In this document: one piece after another, positions 31,801-32,874 of the stretch
How the letters are laid out: each line of letters opens with the position of its first letter
How positions within the stretch are numbered: the first letter of the stretch is position 1
From: JBBIRT01 sp037441725
GTDB lineage: Bacteria > Desulfobacterota > BSN033 > UBA1163
Assembly: GCA_037441725.1 (NCBI GenBank)
Contig: JBBIRT010000017.1
Span: 1 to 32,874, forward strand
Direction: 5' to 3'
Length of the DNA stretch: 32,874 nt
Notes under the pieces: generated by a model
Database searches by the model: none
Seen by the model: only the letters and a program-made list of their open reading frames with translations
Told to the model about the DNA's origin: nothing
Translations under genes and position numbers: made by a program

Positions 31801-31852
31801 CCCCCACTATTAAAGCCGACCCTTTGCCTTCCTTGACCCTATCCTCTATCAT
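28820..31852 (-). CDS. hdrA: Double HdrA-like flavoprotein (two FAD modules)
   Basis: A very large polyferredoxin-flavoprotein of 1010-1012 residues, against about 650 for methanogen HdrA. The first half has a Rossmann motif GAGIAGMQSA (20-28), ferredoxin motifs at 121-131 and 168-178, and the HdrA signature CVGSRD ... HCSTICCMYA (261-282). The second half is a complete HdrA: the N-terminal HdrA domain (461-565, FLCHCGNELG ... EFANIREQC), a Rossmann VVGGGLAGMTA (604-614), CVGSRD ... CSRLCCSHA (754-772) and two terminal [4Fe-4S] motifs (947-957, 978-988). Electron bifurcation occurs at the HdrA flavin in known complexes; two flavins make branched bifurcation possible. Start: the ATG at 31852 has AAGAGG at good spacing; an ATG two codons earlier (31858) touches it. 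Confidence 0.92.
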   Translation of the reverse strand: MIEDRVKEGKGSALIVGAGIAGMQSALLLAEMGIKVFLLEQGPAIGGYFPLLDKTFPTNSCGVCFMSPLPPAFCPIYECHLHHRIELLPYTELMKVEKNEKEFDVTILRKPRFVDPKRCTLCEACLRVCPVEVEREFGGGLEKRKAIYLPFPQAIPHSLVIDPKTCTRCGACVKVCTPGAIDLEMKEEYEKVHVGTILLGFGFEPFLAQKKGEYGFGRYENVITSLQFERMLSTSSPTQGKPIRRSDQKEMKRIAFIQCVGSRDPSCGQNHCSTICCMYATKQAMIAKDRSPDLEVAFFYMDVRPMGKDYERYYERAKTEYRIEYIRSAISSIKELQKTKNLLVTYVKEDGTFIEKEFDTVVLSIGFTPPQDIQNVAQTMGVQLTPQGFCWTDEFHPAQTSKEGIFVAGAFRGPKDIPESVVEGASAAASAINFLAPHRSLLSPKDYPREGALRNEIPKIGIFLCHCGNELGRVISFSELIQEAEKLREVIHIEEIELACFQKDLDRIKKRIGEKGLNRLVIAGCSQREIREAMEEMARGIGFNPYLIEFANIREQCAWVHFNSPPLATKKAIALIRMAAERVRRFQPIQKGRQKIERKGLVVGGGLAGMTASLQLAAQGYEVFLIEKEKELGGNLKESYYTLKGSDPQGLLRETIKCVKENGLIHLYLEAVVIESGRKNGHYRTRIRYQDEEKWIDHGVLILATGGRETPPQGYLFGEDPRVITQRQLEKMLYFQDGKLKDLHSVVMIQCVGSRDENHPYCSRLCCSHAVKNALKLKEKAPEVKIYILYRDIRTYGFYETYYQQAREKGVIFIRYDLENRPKAELHEGHLEVSLSDPAMNRPVTLPADYLVLSTGIEPNDHKDLARIFNVELNSDGFFKEANPKSAPLDFVDRGKFFCGLCHSPHFIEDVISQGNAVAARAGALLAKEAIEEKPYIAYVIKRLCCGCGLCVTVCPYGARILNEEEGKAEVIGSLCQGCGSCVVACRNAASQQRNFEKDLNIAVLDAAID

Positions 31853-31882
31853 GATCATCCTCTTAAATTTTATTTTTCCAAT

Positions 31883-32728
31883 TTAATTCAACCCTAATGA
31901 TTCTAATAATCCCTTGGGAGAAATCAGATGCTTTTTCCACCAACCCTCTCTGGCCTCTATGTCGAACGCCACCCCTATCAATTCAGTAAAGTAAAAGATA
32001 GGAAGATTAAGGTCCTGCCTCATTTCAAGGTTAATCTGACAGAGGCCACAGGAGGTCACAATACATTGAGCCCCTGCCTCTTTTGCCATGGAAACAATTC
32101 TACCCACCAAATTTTTCACGATCTCACCATAGGTCATGGCTAAATCTGCCCCGCAACAATCCACCTTATAAGACCACTCTACTGGATGAGCCCCCAGGGT
32201 ATCCATCAACCGATCGAGATATTTTGGATTCTCCGGATCATCCAATTGGGTTACCTTTGGATGTCGAACCAGGGCACAACCATAATAACAGGCAGGTCTC
32301 AAACCCTTTAAGGGGCGTTTTACCCTCTCTTGGATTTTCTCAAGACCGATTCGATTCAGAATGACATCCATCAAGGCAAGAATCTCAAGCGAAGGATTGT
32401 AGGTAAACCCCACAATCTCCTCAATCCTCTTACGATCTGCCTCGTTACTTCGAAGCACATATTCAGTCCGTTTCAAATTGTTAAAGCACCCTGCACAGGG
32501 AATGACCAGGGGGCCTGCTTGAGAATCCTGTGCCTTCGCAATATTTCGTGCTGGAAGACAGAGGGAAAGGAGCCGATTGAGGCTATGGGTGGCTGCTGCT
32601 CCACAACAGTTCCAATCCTCAATCTCCACAAGCTTCACTCCCAGAGCCTCAAAGATCGCAAGGGTTGATCTCCCATATTCTAAAGAGGTGGAATGATCTG
32701 TACAACCTGGAAAATAGGAGAATTTCAT
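31883..32728 (-). CDS. hdrB: HdrB-type CCG heterodisulfide reductase subunit
   Basis: A 281-residue protein with two CCG domains that hold noncubane [4Fe-4S] clusters, the disulfide-reducing site of HdrABC. First motif: Cys9, Cys41-Cys42, Cys78 and Cys81. Second: Cys151, Cys191-Cys192, Cys227 and Cys230. Both fit the C-x31-39-CC-x34-36-C-x2-C signature. The longest frame opens at 32785, but GGAGG at 32739-32735 lies six bases before the ATG at 32728 (MKFSYFPGC), the usual HdrB start. It is followed by hdrA after a short gap. In bacteria without CoM-CoB the substrate is unknown; small thiols, DsrC-like proteins or another partner are possible. Confidence 0.92.
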   Translation of the reverse strand: MKFSYFPGCTDHSTSLEYGRSTLAIFEALGVKLVEIEDWNCCGAAATHSLNRLLSLCLPARNIAKAQDSQAGPLVIPCAGCFNNLKRTEYVLRSNEADRKRIEEIVGFTYNPSLEILALMDVILNRIGLEKIQERVKRPLKGLRPACYYGCALVRHPKVTQLDDPENPKYLDRLMDTLGAHPVEWSYKVDCCGADLAMTYGEIVKNLVGRIVSMAKEAGAQCIVTSCGLCQINLEMRQDLNLPIFYFTELIGVAFDIEAREGWWKKHLISPKGLLESLGLN

Positions 32729-32734
32729 TGCATA

Positions 32735-32739
32735 CCTCC
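32735..32739 (-). promoter_or_regulatory. Ribosome-binding site fixing the hdrB start
   Basis: GGAGG read on the minus strand, six bases before the ATG at 32728. The earlier in-frame ATG at 32785 has no such site and would add residues unlike HdrB. Confidence 0.8.
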
Positions 32740-32759
32740 AAACCCATCGTCCCATATTT

Positions 32760-32874
32760 TTATTTTTCTTTTGAACATCTTTCAAATATCCTTTTGATCT
32801 CTTCTCGCCCCTTGATAAAGCTTGGAAGCAAAGGAAACTTTCCTTTAAAAAAGAGTGCCATACCCGGAAGAAGA
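32760..32874 (-). CDS. hdrC: HdrC C-terminal fragment (partial, runs off the window)
   Basis: On the minus strand a frame open at the window edge reads 37 residues, ending at a TAA at 32762-32760. The end LLPGMALFFKGKFPLLPS, followed by IKGREEIKRIFE, matches the C-terminal tail typical of HdrC (Fe-S subunit C of heterodisulfide reductase). It lies 31 bases upstream of the hdrB start, the usual hdrC-hdrB-hdrA order. The cluster-binding part is outside the window. Confidence 0.75.
   Translation of the reverse strand, partial: LLPGMALFFKGKFPLLPSFIKGREEIKRIFERCSKEK

Overview
The window is a 32.9-kb stretch of bacterial DNA with bacterial Shine-Dalgarno sites, sigma70-like promoters, AT-rich spacers and two 10-N scaffold gaps at 270-279 and 25838-25847. 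It is probably a metagenome-derived scaffold. The gene content points to a strict anaerobe using the Wood-Ljungdahl (reductive acetyl-CoA) pathway and flavin-based electron transfer. The overall flavour resembles Desulfobacterota/Syntrophia-like or similarly deep anaerobic lineages. That placement is inference, because there is no rRNA or single-copy marker in view other than enolase.

Layout. (1) 1-2184, minus strand: a broken lipoprotein with a transglutaminase-like C-terminal part, two small unknown proteins, and an exported DUF4410-like protein with its own promoter and terminator. (2) 2506-5641, plus strand: a CLC chloride transporter with a CBS pair, followed by enolase. (3) 5691-6099, minus strand: a DUF2267-like gene. 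Its leader has a sigma70-like promoter, a fold resembling the fluoride (crcB) riboswitch and an overlapping intrinsic terminator. (4) 6408-24386, plus strand: a long Wood-Ljungdahl operon in the order fhs, folD, NuoG/HoxU-like Fe-S protein, acsE, acsD, cdhA-type CODH, cdhB-type epsilon subunit, short cdhC-type acetyl-CoA synthase, acsC, nuoE, nuoF, cooC, cooC, DUF3786, and two tandem core methionine-synthase-like genes. A promoter and a perfect TGTGA-N6-TCACA palindrome precede fhs. (5) 24397-32874, minus strand: an electron-transfer operon read in the order hdrC (partial), hdrB, double-length hdrA, mvhD, FrhB/FdhB-like Fe-S protein, SdhB/TfrB-like Fe-S protein and a fumarate-reductase-like flavoprotein.

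How they work together. Fhs and FolD run the folate steps from formate to methylene-THF. AcsE passes the methyl group to the corrinoid protein AcsC/AcsD. The CODH (CdhA/CdhB) supplies CO and the CdhC-type subunit makes acetyl-CoA, with the CooC ATPases probably maturing the nickel sites. The two MesB-like proteins may draw methyl groups from the corrinoid protein for methionine. NuoE, NuoF and the NuoG-like protein form a diaphorase module without a visible catalytic partner. The facing Hdr/MvhD/FrhB/Tfr-like operon could balance low-potential electrons through a heterodisulfide-reductase-type bifurcating complex. No formate dehydrogenase or metF/metV is visible here. The CODH is of the archaeal alpha/epsilon type inside an otherwise bacterial folate pathway, which makes this a hybrid Wood-Ljungdahl cluster.
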